In this document: positions 1-10,590 of the stretch, piece after piece
Layout: each line of letters starts with the position of its first letter
How positions within the stretch are numbered: position 1 is the stretch's first letter
Source of the DNA: an uncultured Paracoccaceae bacterium
Lineage (GTDB): Bacteria > Pseudomonadota > Alphaproteobacteria > Rhodobacterales > Rhodobacteraceae
Direction of reading: 5' to 3'
Length of the DNA stretch: 64,000 nucleotides
Assembly: GCA_947488175.1 (NCBI GenBank)
Contig: CANKYO010000001.1
Span: 310,001-374,000, forward strand
Made by a program: the position numbers and the translations under genes
The notes under the pieces: model-generated
Databases searched by the model: none
What the model saw: the letters and a program-made list of their open reading frames with translations, nothing else
What the model was told of the DNA's origin: nothing

Positions 1-480
1 GACAGCATCAACACCACCGGCTGCTGCCCGAAATTCAACCCCGAAGGCTGGGACGGGCAAGAACTGCATTTCAAGGACAAGCCCTTTGTCCGCGCTACAA
101 CAAAAAGCGCGATGCACATCCCACTGAACATGGGATCAGTATTCACCCGAGTTCAAACCCATATTGATGACGCGGGTGCGTCAGACAATGACAACATGAT
201 CGTACTGAGCCGGGACCTGTCAGCCTGGAAAGCCGAACATCTGTTTTCCATCTCCAAACCCGTCGGGAACGAAGAAACCACGCATCTCAGCGGAAACTTC
301 ATCACCAAGGTCTTCGAAGGTCCCTACCGCGAGGCCGGAAACTGGTACGAAGAAATGAAAGACCTCGCGAAATCAAAAGGCAGTACATCGGAAGAAATCT
401 ATTTCTTCTACACGACCTGCCCGAAATGCGCCAAAGCCTATGGGAAAAACTACATCGTCGGCGTGGCGCGCACGGACTAG
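1..480 (+). CDS. Hydrolase-like GyrI/AraC-binding-fold family protein, 5' truncated
   Basis: The frame is open from base 1, so the N-terminus lies outside the window and at least 159 codons are present. The visible protein has an early CC pair (TTGCCPKF), a central MHIPLNMGSVF segment, and a C-terminal TTCPKCAKAYGKNY stretch with a CxxC pair. This pattern matches a family of about 160 residues that is often annotated only as 'hydrolase' and probably has a small-molecule-binding fold; that assignment is from memory and no catalytic function is established. The cysteine pairs could bind a metal. An ATG at 112 opens a shorter frame, but the conserved sequence upstream of it makes that start unlikely. 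The stop overlaps the stop of the convergent acetyltransferase gene in a shared CTAG. Confidence 0.6.
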   Translation, partial: DSINTTGCCPKFNPEGWDGQELHFKDKPFVRATTKSAMHIPLNMGSVFTRVQTHIDDAGASDNDNMIVLSRDLSAWKAEHLFSISKPVGNEETTHLSGNFITKVFEGPYREAGNWYEEMKDLAKSKGSTSEEIYFFYTTCPKCAKAYGKNYIVGVARTD

Positions 481-935
481 TCCGGCGTATCCAGTTGGCG
501 GCGATAGCCGCGGTGCTGCCCTTCAAACCCGCAGGCCTGGTAAAACGCATGCGCGTCCGTCCGTTCGTTATGGACAAACAGCTCCACCAATCCACACCCG
601 CGCGCCTTGGCAAGCGCGGTCGCAGCGTCCATCAACTGACGGCCCAGCCCCTTCCCGCGATATGTCTTCGCCAAACGGACATCCTCTATCAAGGCGCGCG
701 TAATACCCTGATAGGACAATCCTTCCAGCATGTTCATCTGCAAACAGCCAACCGCAGCCCCGTCCATCTCGACCACCAGCAACACGGCTTGCGGATCGCT
801 GGTAATCTGCGCGAATGCCGCCTGATAGCGGGGCAGCACGTCAGGCGACAGGCTCTCGCGCCGCGCACCCTGTGGATCGTCATGCAACAACGCCACGATC
901 TGCGGCACATCCGCCGCAACAGCCTCCCGGATCAT
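477..935 (-). CDS. GNAT family N-acetyltransferase
   Basis: A 152-residue single-domain GNAT enzyme predicted to transfer acetyl from acetyl-CoA to an unknown amine. The acetyl-CoA pyrophosphate loop is visible as YRGKGLGRQLM (Q/RxxGxG/A type), followed by the typical helix and the C-terminal HNERTDAHAFYQACGF segment. The ATG start has a good GGGAGG Shine-Dalgarno upstream. The substrate cannot be told from sequence. The upstream intergenic region (936-1163) carries one of the three 11-bp-phased CCGACG arrays of this window, beginning 89 bp from the start codon. The last codon overlaps the convergent upstream gene by 3 bases. Confidence 0.85.
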   Translation of the reverse strand: MIREAVAADVPQIVALLHDDPQGARRESLSPDVLPRYQAAFAQITSDPQAVLLVVEMDGAAVGCLQMNMLEGLSYQGITRALIEDVRLAKTYRGKGLGRQLMDAATALAKARGCGLVELFVHNERTDAHAFYQACGFEGQHRGYRRQLDTPD

Positions 936-984
936 GTCCGACCTCCCGTGCTGAAAACCTTAACACGCCGTTTACACATCCCAC

Positions 985-1102
985 CGCGCGCTGCGTTAAG
1001 CCACCCCCACCGTACAGTGGGGTCCGACGTTTTGCCGACGAAAATCCGACGCAACGCCGACAGCCGATTTTGCCTGCAAAACCAGCATTAACACATGATT
1101 CG
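985..1102 (+). repeat. Phased CCGACG element, copy 1 (four units)
   Basis: Four hexamers (CCGACG x3, then CCGACA) start at 1024, 1035, 1046 and 1057, exactly 11 bases apart with 5-base spacers. The 5' flank carries a GCGTTAA box and a CCCCAC/GTGGGG inverted repeat that ends in GTGGGGT just before the first unit. The 3' flank carries GCATTAAC followed by TGATTCG. Copies 2 and 3 are at 42410-42470 and 62170-62265. The element lies between lpdA and the GNAT gene, upstream of the GNAT gene. I do not recognise it. Confidence 0.75.
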
Positions 1103-1163
1103 GCACCCGAAACCGGGCGACCACCGCGCGGCACCGTAAGATGGGTTTTAACCCATCCCCGCC

Positions 1164-2558
1164 TCAGAAATGAATAGCGCGACCATAAGCATCAAGCACG
1201 CTCTCATGCATCATCTCCGACAGGGTCGGATGCGGGAACACGGCATGCATCAGGTCTTCCTCGGTCGTCTCCAACTGGCGGCCGACAACATAACCCTGGA
1301 TCAACTCAGTCACCTCGGCACCCACCATATGCGCGCCCAGAAGCTCACCAGTCTTGGCATCAAACACGGTCTTGATCATGCCCTCAGGCTCACCCAACGC
1401 GATGGCTTTGCCATTGCCGATAAAGGGAAAACGACCCACCTTCACGTCAAAGCCCAACTCCTTGGCCTTCGCCTCGGTATAGCCAACCGACGCGACCTGC
1501 GGATGACAATAGGTACAGCCCGCAATGCTTTCTGGCTTGACCGGATGGGCATGTTTGCCAGCGATCAACTCGGCCACCATCACACCCTCATGCGATGCCT
1601 TGTGGGCCAGCCACGGGGCACCGGCGATATCACCAATGGCATAAACACCATCGACACCCGTGCGGCAGTATTCATCAGTGACGACATGGGTCCGGTCCAC
1701 CTTAACGCCCAATTCCTCCAGGCCCAGCCCCTCAACATTACCAACGATCCCTACGGCACTGATAACAGTGTCGAATTCCATCTTCTCGACCTTGCCGCCA
1801 GCCTCGATATGGGCGGTCACCTTACCCTTGGCGCGATCCAGCTGCTTGACCATAGATTTCTCCATGATCTTCATGCCCTGCTTGACAAAAGCCTTCTTGG
1901 CAAAGGCCGAAATCTCGGCATCTTCGACAGGCAAAACACGGTCCATGACCTCGACCACAGTCGTCTCGCAGCCCAGCGTGTTGTAGAAACTGGCAAACTC
2001 AATCCCGATCGCGCCCGACCCAATGACGAGAAGTTTCTTGGGCATCCGCGGGGGCACCAGCGCGTGCTTGTAAGTCCAGACCAGATCACCATCGGCTTCA
2101 AGCCCCGGCAATTCGCGGGCGCGGGCGCCGGTGGCCAGAATGATGTTCTTGGCGGTCAGCTCCTCAACACCCTTCTCACCCTTAACAGACACTTTACCTT
2201 TGGCCGGTATCGTTGCGTCGCCCATGACGACGGTCACCTTGTTCTTCTTCAATAGATGGCCAACACCACCCGCCAACTGGCCCGCCACCTTGCGCGAACG
2301 TTTGACCACCGCGTCCAGATCGTAATCAATACCATCCGCCTTCAGGCCAAATTCCTTGGCGCGATGCATCAGGTGGAAAACTTCGGATGACCGCAACATC
2401 GCCTTGGTCGGGATACAGCCCCAGTTCAGGCAGATACCGCCAAGATGCTCGCGCTCCACAACGGCGACATTCATGCCCAGCTGTGCGGCGCGGATCGCTG
2501 CGACATAGCCGCCCGGACCGGCACCAATCACGATCAAGTCAAAGTTCTTCGCAGCCAT
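1164..2558 (-). CDS. lpdA: Dihydrolipoyl dehydrogenase (E3)
   Basis: FAD-dependent E3 subunit that reoxidises dihydrolipoamide with NAD+ in 2-oxoacid dehydrogenase complexes or the glycine cleavage system. At 464 residues it has the normal family length. Visible are the FAD-binding GAGPGG near residue 12, the redox-active disulfide GGICLNWGCIPTK (Cys43/Cys48), an NAD-binding GSGAIG segment, and the C-terminal HPHPTLSE motif that supplies the catalytic His-Glu pair of the partner subunit. I chose the MAAKNF start because GGAGG precedes it by about 8 bases; a longer frame exists to 2579. It has no dehydrogenase-complex neighbours here, so which complex it serves cannot be said. Confidence 0.96.
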   Translation of the reverse strand: MAAKNFDLIVIGAGPGGYVAAIRAAQLGMNVAVVEREHLGGICLNWGCIPTKAMLRSSEVFHLMHRAKEFGLKADGIDYDLDAVVKRSRKVAGQLAGGVGHLLKKNKVTVVMGDATIPAKGKVSVKGEKGVEELTAKNIILATGARARELPGLEADGDLVWTYKHALVPPRMPKKLLVIGSGAIGIEFASFYNTLGCETTVVEVMDRVLPVEDAEISAFAKKAFVKQGMKIMEKSMVKQLDRAKGKVTAHIEAGGKVEKMEFDTVISAVGIVGNVEGLGLEELGVKVDRTHVVTDEYCRTGVDGVYAIGDIAGAPWLAHKASHEGVMVAELIAGKHAHPVKPESIAGCTYCHPQVASVGYTEAKAKELGFDVKVGRFPFIGNGKAIALGEPEGMIKTVFDAKTGELLGAHMVGAEVTELIQGYVVGRQLETTEEDLMHAVFPHPTLSEMMHESVLDAYGRAIHF

Positions 2559-2660
2559 GCAAACGCCCTCCAAATGCAATTTGGTTGAACGTTAAACTAC
2601 TTTCCGCCGAACCTCTAGTGACCTTGCGTCATAGCCGCTAATCAATCCGTGCAAAGCGGA

Positions 2661-3242
2661 TCAACCAGCGTCCTGCTGGACCGCCCGGATCGCCGCACCA
2701 TAACCGCCCGCATCCAGAAAGGCCTGTTCAGCCGGGGTCGTCTTGCGGCCCAACGCATTGTTACGATAGGGAAAACGACCAAAATCGCGGATCACCTGCC
2801 GGTGCGCCTGGGCATGCTGTTCATTGCCCGATCCATGTTCCGGCATCCGGGTATGGATCAGCCTGACCGCACGGTCCTGATCACACAGGTTCTCCGAATG
2901 CATCAGCGGTAGATAGAAAAATTGCCGGGCCGGTTCATCGATCTTCATATCCCAATTGCGGTCGATCGCCATCTTGGCCGCGGCCAGGGCACATTGGTCG
3001 GTCGAAAACGCCTTGTCGTCATCACGGAACATATTGCGCGGAAACTGGTCGGTCAGAATGATATAGGCCAGCGTGCCCGACGGATAGGTCAGCCAAAGCC
3101 CCAGCGCACCCTCATAGGATTGCTTCCAGGTCTCTTCAAATCTCTCGCGGATCATCGCATCGAAATCAGGATCCGACCGATACCAGTCTGAGGGGTTACA
3201 TTCATCCAGCCAAAAAGCCAGAATTTCGTCTGCGGTTGCCAC
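2661..3242 (-). CDS. DUF924 family protein
   Basis: A 193-residue protein that matches DUF924: an N-terminal ILAFWLDE(C) segment, the LTDQFPRNMFR motif near residue 65, YLPLMHSE, and a C-terminal FGRFPYRNNALGR block. DUF924 is an all-helical, TPR-like fold with no established biochemical role. The start codon is GTG, supported by AAGGAG seven bases upstream. It stands alone, on the same strand as lpdA (gap of about 100 bases) and the MFS gene, so co-transcription is possible but not shown. Family assignment is confident; function is unknown. Confidence 0.88.
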   Translation of the reverse strand: MATADEILAFWLDECNPSDWYRSDPDFDAMIRERFEETWKQSYEGALGLWLTYPSGTLAYIILTDQFPRNMFRDDDKAFSTDQCALAAAKMAIDRNWDMKIDEPARQFFYLPLMHSENLCDQDRAVRLIHTRMPEHGSGNEQHAQAHRQVIRDFGRFPYRNNALGRKTTPAEQAFLDAGGYGAAIRAVQQDAG

Positions 3243-3345
3243 GGCACCACTCCTTAATCGCGTCCCCCTAACGTCAGGGAAGCAGAGAAATCAAAGCCTT
3301 GCAAGGTAGCAGTTTCCACCATTGATCACGTGATCTTTCGATATG

Positions 3346-4620
3346 TCACAGTGGTTGAGCATTTCCCTCCGGCCCGACCTCCTCTTCCGCCTCGATATAG
3401 ACCTCCTGTGCCACCTCAGCCACGACAGGGGTCGATGCCGCAGAAACAGCCGCATAGGGCACGGCCTCGGTATCCATAGTCTTGCGGCTCCGCTGCGTTG
3501 ACCGGTAAAGCCCGTAAAACCCAACGGTCAGCATCAGGATCGCGGTGAACAGCCAGAACCCGTTGGCGCCCAGCCCGTCCATCATCCACCCGACAATCAG
3601 GGGCCCCATAATCGCTCCTAACCCGTTGATAAACAACAACCCGCCAGAGGCTGCGGCCATATCCTCGCGTTCCAGATAATCATTGGTATAGGCGATCAGC
3701 AGGGCATAAAGCGGGTTCGATGTGCCACCCACAATCGCCCCGCTGATCAGGATCAATGCGTAGTTTCCGGGGATCAGAAAAGCGATCAACGATCCGGCCC
3801 CGCCCAACAGCGAAATCCAGATGATCAGCACCCGGCGGTCCATCCGGTCTGACAGCCAACCAATCGGATATTGCAGGACCAGTGCCGCGATATAGATCGC
3901 TGAAACGAACAGCGAAATCTCGCCAACGGTCAAGCCGACCCGATTACCATAGACCGCCGACATGCCGAATTGCGCGGCAAACACGCCGCCCAGCATGAAC
4001 ATCCCGAAACAGGCGAGCGGTGAGGCGTTGATTACCTGCCGGATCGTCATCGGCTTGGTCGAGGCAAAGGCAGGCATCGGACGCACCGATAACAGGATCG
4101 GGGCAAAGGCCAGCGACACCAGCACCGACGGGATGATGAACAACGCATAGCCCGACACATCGCCCTGACTGACAATCCACTGCGCAAACACGATCCCGGC
4201 CATCTGCACAATCATGTAAAGCGACAGCGCCTTGCCCCGGGTCTCGTTTGACGACGCATCGTTCAGCCAACTTTCGGCGGTGATATAAACACCGCAAAAG
4301 CAAAACCCGATGATGACGCGGCCAATGGTCCAGGCCCAGGGCTCAACCAGCACCGGATAAAGGATCAGCACAGCCGATATCATCGACCCCAGTGCCGCAA
4401 AGACGCGCACATGACCGACCCTGCGGATCAGCTCTGGCGTATAGCGGGAACTGAACAGAAACCCCAAAAAATAGGCCGACATGACAACCGACAGGCTGAA
4501 AGTACTGAACCCTTCGATATCACCCCGCAGGCCCAACAACGTGCCCTGCAGGCCGTTGCCAATCATCAGCATGAACATCCCCAGAAAAAGGGCCCATGAA
4601 CCGGCGAAAACCTGAAACAT
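3346..4620 (-). CDS. MFS transporter
   Basis: A 424-residue major facilitator with about 12 hydrophobic segments and the loop 8-9 signature GWLSDRMDRR at mid-protein. The N-terminus FAGSWALFLGMFMLMIGNGLQGTLLG and the following RGDIEG stretch resemble a family common in Rhodobacterales whose substrate is unknown. The C-terminus is an extended acidic cytoplasmic tail (about 45 residues rich in A, E and V). I chose the ATG at 4620 with AAAGGG upstream rather than the TTG five codons earlier. The neighbour queA starts elsewhere and gives no substrate hint. Confidence 0.85.
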   Translation of the reverse strand: MFQVFAGSWALFLGMFMLMIGNGLQGTLLGLRGDIEGFSTFSLSVVMSAYFLGFLFSSRYTPELIRRVGHVRVFAALGSMISAVLILYPVLVEPWAWTIGRVIIGFCFCGVYITAESWLNDASSNETRGKALSLYMIVQMAGIVFAQWIVSQGDVSGYALFIIPSVLVSLAFAPILLSVRPMPAFASTKPMTIRQVINASPLACFGMFMLGGVFAAQFGMSAVYGNRVGLTVGEISLFVSAIYIAALVLQYPIGWLSDRMDRRVLIIWISLLGGAGSLIAFLIPGNYALILISGAIVGGTSNPLYALLIAYTNDYLEREDMAAASGGLLFINGLGAIMGPLIVGWMMDGLGANGFWLFTAILMLTVGFYGLYRSTQRSRKTMDTEAVPYAAVSAASTPVVAEVAQEVYIEAEEEVGPEGNAQPL

Positions 4621-4725
4621 TTCATGCCCTTTCAATAACTGGCAGAACCGGGCTATCTCACGATTCCCTTACCAATTCATCACATGAAAACGACGCGGTC
4701 GCGCCTGTTCGCGCCTTTGAAGGTT

Positions 4726-5781
4726 TTAGTCCTCGGGCGGCAACAAAAGCGACGCATCCCCGTAGGAAAAGAAACGATACTCCCGGGCAATCGCATGGGC
4801 ATAAATCGCCCTGATCCGGTCTACCCCCATCAGCGCGGATACCAGCATCATCAGCGTCGATTTGGGCAAATGAAAATTCGTCATCAACCCGTCAGCAATC
4901 TGAAACTGAAACCCCGGCGTGATAAAGATATCCGTCGGCCCGTCCCATGGTTGCAGCACACCATCCGTCGCTGCACTCTCGATCAGCCGCAGCGCCGTGG
5001 TGCCGACGGGAATGACCCGGCCACCGGCAGCCTTGGTGGCGTTGATTTCTTCCGCCGCGGTCGCGGTCACCTCGCCCCATTCGGCATGCATCTTGTGATC
5101 GCGCACATCATCCACCTTGATCGGCAGAAACGTGCCCGCCCCCACATGCAACGTCACATGGGTGAACTGCACGCCACGAGCCTCAAGGGCCGCCAGAAGC
5201 GGGCCGTCAAAATGCAGCGACGCGGTGGGGGCCGCCACAGCCCCTGATCGGCGTGCCCAATAAGTCTGGTAATCCTGCTTGTCGGCCTCATCCGCCGGAC
5301 GCTTGGCCGCGATATATGGGGGCAAGGGCATCGCCCCGACCTCTGTCAGCGCGGCATCAAAATCTTCGCCAGACAAGTTGAAGTGCAGGTACGCCTGGCC
5401 ATCCACCCGGCCCATCACTGTGGCAGACAACCCACCGGAAAAGACAATGATCTCACCATCCCGGATTTTCTTCAGTGGTTTGACCAACGCCGCCCAATCG
5501 CCATTCGCCTGCGGCTCCAGCAGGGTCACCTCGATCCGGGCAGAAGTGGCACCAGCCTCGCCCGTCCGGTGGCGCAAACCCGTCAGGCGAGCCGGGATCA
5601 CCTTGGTATCATTCAGAACCAGCCGATCACCGGGGCGCAAAATCTGCGGCAGGTCCGACACGATCCGGTCGGCAATCGCATCACCCTCGGCCAGCAACAG
5701 GCGCGCCGATGACCGGGGGCGCGCAGGGCGGGTCGCGATCAGCCGCTCGGGCAGCTCAAAATCGAATTCACTGAGCTTCAT
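4726..5781 (-). CDS. queA: S-adenosylmethionine:tRNA ribosyltransferase-isomerase QueA
   Basis: QueA transfers and isomerises the ribosyl group of SAM onto preQ1-modified tRNA (position 34) to give epoxyqueuosine. The 351 residues match the family length; [22 protein letters not shown] at the N-terminus, the [13 protein letters not shown] motif, the HVGAGTFLP(I/V) motif and the C-terminal [10 protein letters not shown] are all diagnostic. It overlaps the start of the downstream-lying, upstream-transcribed AsmA-like gene by 4 bases (ATGA), so the two are translationally coupled in one transcript. The other queuosine enzyme of the window, tgt, is about 34 kb away. Confidence 0.96.
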   Translation of the reverse strand: MKLSEFDFELPERLIATRPARPRSSARLLLAEGDAIADRIVSDLPQILRPGDRLVLNDTKVIPARLTGLRHRTGEAGATSARIEVTLLEPQANGDWAALVKPLKKIRDGEIIVFSGGLSATVMGRVDGQAYLHFNLSGEDFDAALTEVGAMPLPPYIAAKRPADEADKQDYQTYWARRSGAVAAPTASLHFDGPLLAALEARGVQFTHVTLHVGAGTFLPIKVDDVRDHKMHAEWGEVTATAAEEINATKAAGGRVIPVGTTALRLIESAATDGVLQPWDGPTDIFITPGFQFQIADGLMTNFHLPKSTLMMLVSALMGVDRIRAIYAHAIAREYRFFSYGDASLLLPPED

Positions 5782-8700
5782 TGCCCGATCACCGGGGCCG
5801 GACGGCGGAAAATCTCGCGGAACATCCCCGGCGTCAGTGCTGAAAGCGGGTTGACGCTCACGACGGGGGCATTGGCAGAGCCAGTGATGTTAAAGTTGAA
5901 CCCAATCAGCCCCTCACCCCGACGGGTCAGGACCGATCCGATTGAATTCACAAGGTAAAATGGTGACACGACGCCCTGCAGGTCCAGTTGTTTGCTGGCC
6001 AGCGTGTAGATGCCATCCACCGAAATGCCAAGGCCCGGACCCACGGCACTGGCCTCGGTGACGATCACCTGCGCCGGGGTCAGCCGAAACCGCGCGTCAA
6101 TCTCGTCAAAGGACAGGCCCTGCCCGTCCAGCTGTTGCAACAACCCCACCACGCTGATCGCATCCAGCAGGGCCGCCATCGTGGGCGCATCACGCACCCG
6201 TAAACCACGCACGGCCAGAATACCGTCAAAACTGCCTGCACCGCCCGCTGGCAACAGCGTCAGATCAAGCGATCCGCCCAAACCATTGCGCATGAAACCC
6301 GCTGCCCGCGCCACACCGCCAGCATCATCGCTGACCAGCCGGACGGCTGACCGCCCGTTTCGGGGGGCAACTGACCCGCGCACCCGCGTCGCCCCGTTGA
6401 CCTGACCACTGAACTGGCCTGAAAACCCGCCAGCACCATTGAAATCACCCTGAAATCCGGTCAGGGCAATACCCTCGGACACCTGCAGACGGTCAAGCCT
6501 GATCTGCACCGGACCACCCTGCCCTTGCGACGGACCAAACCGCGCGCGGCGCAGATCGACCGTGCCACCATCAATTTCGACCCCCACGGGTTGGCCCGGA
6601 CCACGCCCGCGCAAAGTGATCGCCGCATCCAGCCAGTTGTCCACCTGCAAACGATCAAACCGCGCGGCCTCCAACTGACGATCTGCATTCAGATCAACAC
6701 GGCCATCCGCCTCCAGCCCCGGCGCGCGGATCGCGAGGGTCGCAATCTCCGGCACCGGCCCCAACGATCCTTCCACCAGCAACTCACCGGTTTGACCCGG
6801 GGCCTTGTCCCAACTCAAGGCGGCAATGCCAACACCCAGCCCCCGCATATCCGACTGCAGTGAAAAACGCGGTGGCGCGCCGGTTTGCAAATCAATCGTC
6901 AGATCGGCCATCGCTGCCCCACGGACAGAACCGCGCGGCAAGGCAATACCGAACTCATCCAGAAACCGCTCCGACAGTTCCACCTCACCCTGCAACCGGC
7001 TTTGGCCCGCATGTTCAGGGCCGAACGCCTTGGACCAGACAACATCCACCGGCACGTCACCCACGCGCACCGGCCCGCCCACGGTCAGGCCACCACGATC
7101 CGCCGCAACCCGCATGCGCGGCGCGGCCAGCCTGCGGCCCGGCACCAGAACCTCGCTGCGGACACCTGTCAGGTCAGCGGCCATGTTGAAACTGATCTCT
7201 TCATTGGTGATGCGCGGCTTCAGCGGCATCTCGATCCGGCCATCGACACGCGCGCGACCATCAACAAGTGTCACTGGCAGGTTGGCCTTGTCCAGAAACT
7301 CAAACGGGCGCTGGTTGAGCACCGAAAGCACCGCAGTGGCCGAACTGGCAATGCGCAGATCCAGCACGGCCGGCGGATTGGGGATGCCCATTTCCGGGAT
7401 CGCAAAGACCGACCCCGCCAATTGCATCTGCCCCCCCTGGGGCGGTGCGGCAATGCCGTCATCCAAAGCAATGACCAGACGTTTGCCAATAATCGACACC
7501 GTGCCGGTGCCGTCATCAATCGGCGGCATGGTCCGCATGAACTGCACCCTGGCACCATCAAAACCGAAATTTGTCGCAAATTGCGCAGGCGTATCCGGCG
7601 CAATCCGCAGCCCCGCCACAGCATCCACAATCCGGCCTTCAGTCACGTTTTTTTCGAACCAGCCACGGGTCCGGGGTTTGACGCTGACCGGCCAGTAACG
7701 CAGCAAATCCACAACCGGGCTTTGATCAATCGACGCATCCATCGCTACGCGCCAGCCTGCATCCGTGGCCCTGACCTCCCCCGTCGCGGACACGCGGGTC
7801 GGGCCGTCGGTCAACACCAACTGGCCGACATCAACTGCAAACGGGGCAAAGCGAAGCCTGACATCTACCGCCGCCTCGGCCACCGTCACTGGCGCATCGT
7901 AAAGCTCCGCCGGATTGACCGCGACATCGGTCAGACGAAACTGCGCCAGCAATGCCTGCGGCAACCCATCGCGAAATTCGCGCAAATAGGCATCGCCAGT
8001 GGCGCGCAACCGACCCCATTCGGTTTCAAGCGATATGTCGCTGAACGCGATCCTGTCGCGCGCCGGATCATAGGTCAGATAGGCCTTGGCCGCGTCAAAC
8101 TTCACCGGCTGGGTGGCCGGGTTGGGTTGCAAGGCACCCGCCCCGATCTCCAGCACACCGTTCAACGGCCCCAGCGCGCCCTCGCTATCCAGCTCGGTAC
8201 GCAAGGCCGCGGTGATCGGGGCGTCCACATCACTCAGCCAACTCAGTGCGGGGGATTGTGTGGCGATATCACTGGCCACGGCATCGCTGATATTCAGACT
8301 CAATTGCGCAGACCGGCTTCCGCGCGGGCTGCGATAGGACAGATTGACCGTCGTTACCTCTGCCCGCCCGGACAAAAGCGCAAATTCACCACGCAGCGCG
8401 GTTTCACCGCCACGTAGGTCCAGCGTCAGGTTGCCGCCATCAACGACCCAGCTGCGGCGGGCACGGGCATCATCGAAGTTCACGATCAGGCCACCGGCCT
8501 CAACAATCTCCAGCGCTTCCAATTGCGGACGCTCCAGCAAGGCATCCGCCTGATCCAGAAGTTCCGCCAAGGATTCCGCCTGCCCGGTCGTCGGCGCGCC
8601 TGATCCAAATGCCACGGCCACCGATCCGTCCCGTGCCCGGCGCAGATTGATCTGGGCACCGGTCACTCTGATCTCTTGCAGCAGCACCTCGCGCTGAATG

Positions 8701-9086
8701 ATCAGACCACGGGGCGACATCAGACCTTCGGCGACAGGGACGCGGCTGATCAAGGTGCCATTGGCATCGCGCAACTGCACATCCGTCAGGCGAACCGTCG
8801 GGTGCAGATCACGACCGACATTCAGGCTGATCTCGCCAAAACGCAGATCGCCACCATTCAACAACTCCGCCGCCCGCGCCTCGATCCGGTCAACAATCCA
8901 GTCCGGCGCGCTGACATCGCGTTCCAGCAAAATAATGCCAGCAGCAGCAGCAAAAAAAATCGGGGTCAGCGATAACCAGACAAAGGCACGCACCCAGAAC
9001 AACCAATGATGCCATACGGGGCGCGGCGCGGCGGCCACCTCTGGTTCGTCGGTTTTTTCGGCCTCTGTCACATCTGCTCCGCTCAC
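5778..9086 (-). CDS. AsmA/YhdP-like large membrane-anchored protein
   Basis: A 1102-residue protein with one N-terminal transmembrane helix (about residues 32-53) after a short acidic cytoplasmic stretch, followed by a very long periplasmic region rich in beta-strand patterns and a C-terminal AsmA-like module ([18 protein letters not shown], then [26 protein letters not shown]). This is the DUF3971/YhdP-like architecture. E. coli YhdP and relatives help move phospholipids from inner to outer membrane; that role is inferred by family, not shown. The start is GTG. It is translationally coupled with queA (ATGA overlap) and divergent from bcp with an 81-base gap. Confidence 0.85.
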   Translation of the reverse strand: MSGADVTEAEKTDEPEVAAAPRPVWHHWLFWVRAFVWLSLTPIFFAAAAGIILLERDVSAPDWIVDRIEARAAELLNGGDLRFGEISLNVGRDLHPTVRLTDVQLRDANGTLISRVPVAEGLMSPRGLIIQREVLLQEIRVTGAQINLRRARDGSVAVAFGSGAPTTGQAESLAELLDQADALLERPQLEALEIVEAGGLIVNFDDARARRSWVVDGGNLTLDLRGGETALRGEFALLSGRAEVTTVNLSYRSPRGSRSAQLSLNISDAVASDIATQSPALSWLSDVDAPITAALRTELDSEGALGPLNGVLEIGAGALQPNPATQPVKFDAAKAYLTYDPARDRIAFSDISLETEWGRLRATGDAYLREFRDGLPQALLAQFRLTDVAVNPAELYDAPVTVAEAAVDVRLRFAPFAVDVGQLVLTDGPTRVSATGEVRATDAGWRVAMDASIDQSPVVDLLRYWPVSVKPRTRGWFEKNVTEGRIVDAVAGLRIAPDTPAQFATNFGFDGARVQFMRTMPPIDDGTGTVSIIGKRLVIALDDGIAAPPQGGQMQLAGSVFAIPEMGIPNPPAVLDLRIASSATAVLSVLNQRPFEFLDKANLPVTLVDGRARVDGRIEMPLKPRITNEEISFNMAADLTGVRSEVLVPGRRLAAPRMRVAADRGGLTVGGPVRVGDVPVDVVWSKAFGPEHAGQSRLQGEVELSERFLDEFGIALPRGSVRGAAMADLTIDLQTGAPPRFSLQSDMRGLGVGIAALSWDKAPGQTGELLVEGSLGPVPEIATLAIRAPGLEADGRVDLNADRQLEAARFDRLQVDNWLDAAITLRGRGPGQPVGVEIDGGTVDLRRARFGPSQGQGGPVQIRLDRLQVSEGIALTGFQGDFNGAGGFSGQFSGQVNGATRVRGSVAPRNGRSAVRLVSDDAGGVARAAGFMRNGLGGSLDLTLLPAGGAGSFDGILAVRGLRVRDAPTMAALLDAISVVGLLQQLDGQGLSFDEIDARFRLTPAQVIVTEASAVGPGLGISVDGIYTLASKQLDLQGVVSPFYLVNSIGSVLTRRGEGLIGFNFNITGSANAPVVSVNPLSALTPGMFREIFRRPAPVIGQ

Positions 9087-9167
9087 CGCGTCAACATACC
9101 CTTTATCTTTGCCCGTGGCGGGCTAAAACAAAACCACGAAAACGCGTTACTGCAAAAGGATGCCCAA

Positions 9168-9635
9168 ATGACAAATCCCGCCGTGGGTGACACCGCCCCC
9201 GACATCAGCCTGCCACGCGACGGAGGCGAAATTGTGAAATTGTCAGATTTCAGTGGCAAGAACGTCGTGCTGTATTTCTACCCAAAGGACGACACGCCCG
9301 GCTGCACGAAAGAGGCAATCGGCTTTACAGACAATGTCGCCGCCTTCGATGGTTTGAATACCGTGATCCTCGGCGTTTCCAAGGACAGCGTAAAAAAGCA
9401 CGACAAATTCATCGCCAAACACGAGCTGAAAATCGCCCTGCTGTCAGACGAAGAAGGCGATGTCTGCGAACGCTATGGCGTCTGGGTCGAAAAGAACATG
9501 TATGGCAAGAAATATATGGGCATCGAACGGGCGACCTTTCTGATTGGTGCCGACGGCAAGATCGTGCAGGTCTGGCGCAAGGTGAAAGTCCCCGGCCATG
9601 TGGACGCGGTGCTTGATGCGGTCCGCGCGCTGTGA
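9168..9635 (+). CDS. bcp: Thioredoxin-dependent peroxiredoxin Bcp
   Basis: A 155-residue atypical peroxiredoxin of the BCP/PrxQ group that reduces hydroperoxides with thioredoxin-type donors. The peroxidatic cysteine is Cys46 in YPKDDTPGCTKEA. The position five residues further, where E. coli Bcp and most PrxQ proteins carry the resolving cysteine, is Ile here (CTKEAIG), so it should be a 1-Cys type or use the more distant Cys in GDVCERYG. I chose the ATG at 9168, after AAAAGGA, over a longer upstream frame that overlaps the divergent AsmA-like gene. Its stop overlaps the GTG of the next gene (GTGA), so the two are coupled. Confidence 0.95.
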   Translation: MTNPAVGDTAPDISLPRDGGEIVKLSDFSGKNVVLYFYPKDDTPGCTKEAIGFTDNVAAFDGLNTVILGVSKDSVKKHDKFIAKHELKIALLSDEEGDVCERYGVWVEKNMYGKKYMGIERATFLIGADGKIVQVWRKVKVPGHVDAVLDAVRAL

Positions 9636-10444
9636 CACTGGCGGAAATGGCCGTAGCGGTGCTGACCACTGCCGACGGCCGCGAAAAGACAGCCCTGTCG
9701 CGCAAATACGCGGCAGAGTGGCAGGCGGCACGGCACGCAGGCCAGACCCCGGCCATCGGCCAAGCCAAACCGCCCGCGCGCCCGTCCCGCCCCGCCAAGC
9801 CGGACCTTTTGGACCCGGGCGATGTCCCCCATCGCAAACCGGGGTCAGAGGCGGGGCGCACAGCACTTCTGCACGCGGTCGCGCATATCGAACTGAACGC
9901 AGTCGACCTGCATTGGGACATCATCGCGCGCTTCACCGACACCACACTGCCGATCGGCTTCTACGACGACTGGGTCAAGGCGGCGGACGAAGAATCAAAA
10001 CACTTCAACCTGATGTGCGATTGCCTCGAGGCGCTTGGCAGCCGTTATGGCGCCCTGCCCGCCCATGCGGGCATGTGGCGGGCCGCCGAAGACACCGCTG
10101 ACGATCTGATGGGGCGGCTGGCCGTGGTGCCGATGGTGCTTGAGGCACGCGGGCTGGACGTGACCCCCGGCATGATCAAGATCTTCAAACAGGCCAAACT
10201 GACCCAGGCCGTCGAAGCGCTCGAAGTGATCTATGCAGAAGAGGTGCACCACGTCGCCTATGGCTCCAAATGGTTCCATTTCCTGTGCGGGCGGCACGAC
10301 CTGGACCCCACCGGGGTCTTCCACGACCTCGTGCGCAAATACTTTCACGGCGGCCTCAAACCACCCTTCAACGAAGAAAAACGGGCCGAGGCCGGGATAC
10401 CGCCGGACTTTTATTGGCCGCTTGCCGCGAAAGCCAAAGTTTAG
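9632..10444 (+). CDS. DUF455 family ferritin-like protein
   Basis: A 270-residue protein of the DUF455 family with a ferritin-like four-helix fold. The probable di-iron ligands are visible as HIELNAVDLHWD, ADEESKHFNL and YAEEVHHVAYG, the E/ExxH pattern of ferritin-like oxidases. About 65 N-terminal residues are proline- and alanine-rich and probably flexible. The start is GTG overlapping the bcp stop by 4 bases, so it is translationally coupled to that peroxiredoxin; this suggests an oxidative or metal-related job, by inference only. No substrate is known for the family. Confidence 0.85.
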   Translation: MTLAEMAVAVLTTADGREKTALSRKYAAEWQAARHAGQTPAIGQAKPPARPSRPAKPDLLDPGDVPHRKPGSEAGRTALLHAVAHIELNAVDLHWDIIARFTDTTLPIGFYDDWVKAADEESKHFNLMCDCLEALGSRYGALPAHAGMWRAAEDTADDLMGRLAVVPMVLEARGLDVTPGMIKIFKQAKLTQAVEALEVIYAEEVHHVAYGSKWFHFLCGRHDLDPTGVFHDLVRKYFHGGLKPPFNEEKRAEAGIPPDFYWPLAAKAKV

Positions 10445-10590
10445 ACACAACAAAGCCGCGAAAGATCGGCAAAAGCCCGCGCAAACAGGGCGTGGACAGC
10501 GCAAATCCCCCACTGCTGCTCAAAAATCTTGCAGCACTTGGTCTGTCTGTCTAACAGAGTATGACGACACCGGTTGGGGGACCGGTTTAA

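Noticed and set aside
1024-1062. CRISPR array suggested by regular short repeats
   Set aside because: Units are 6 bases at an 11-base period with no 25-40 base spacers and no cas genes in the window.
6885-8417. 510-codon plus-strand frame inside the AsmA-like gene
   Set aside because: It is an antisense shadow of a GC-rich gene with a His/Arg-rich composition and no domain.
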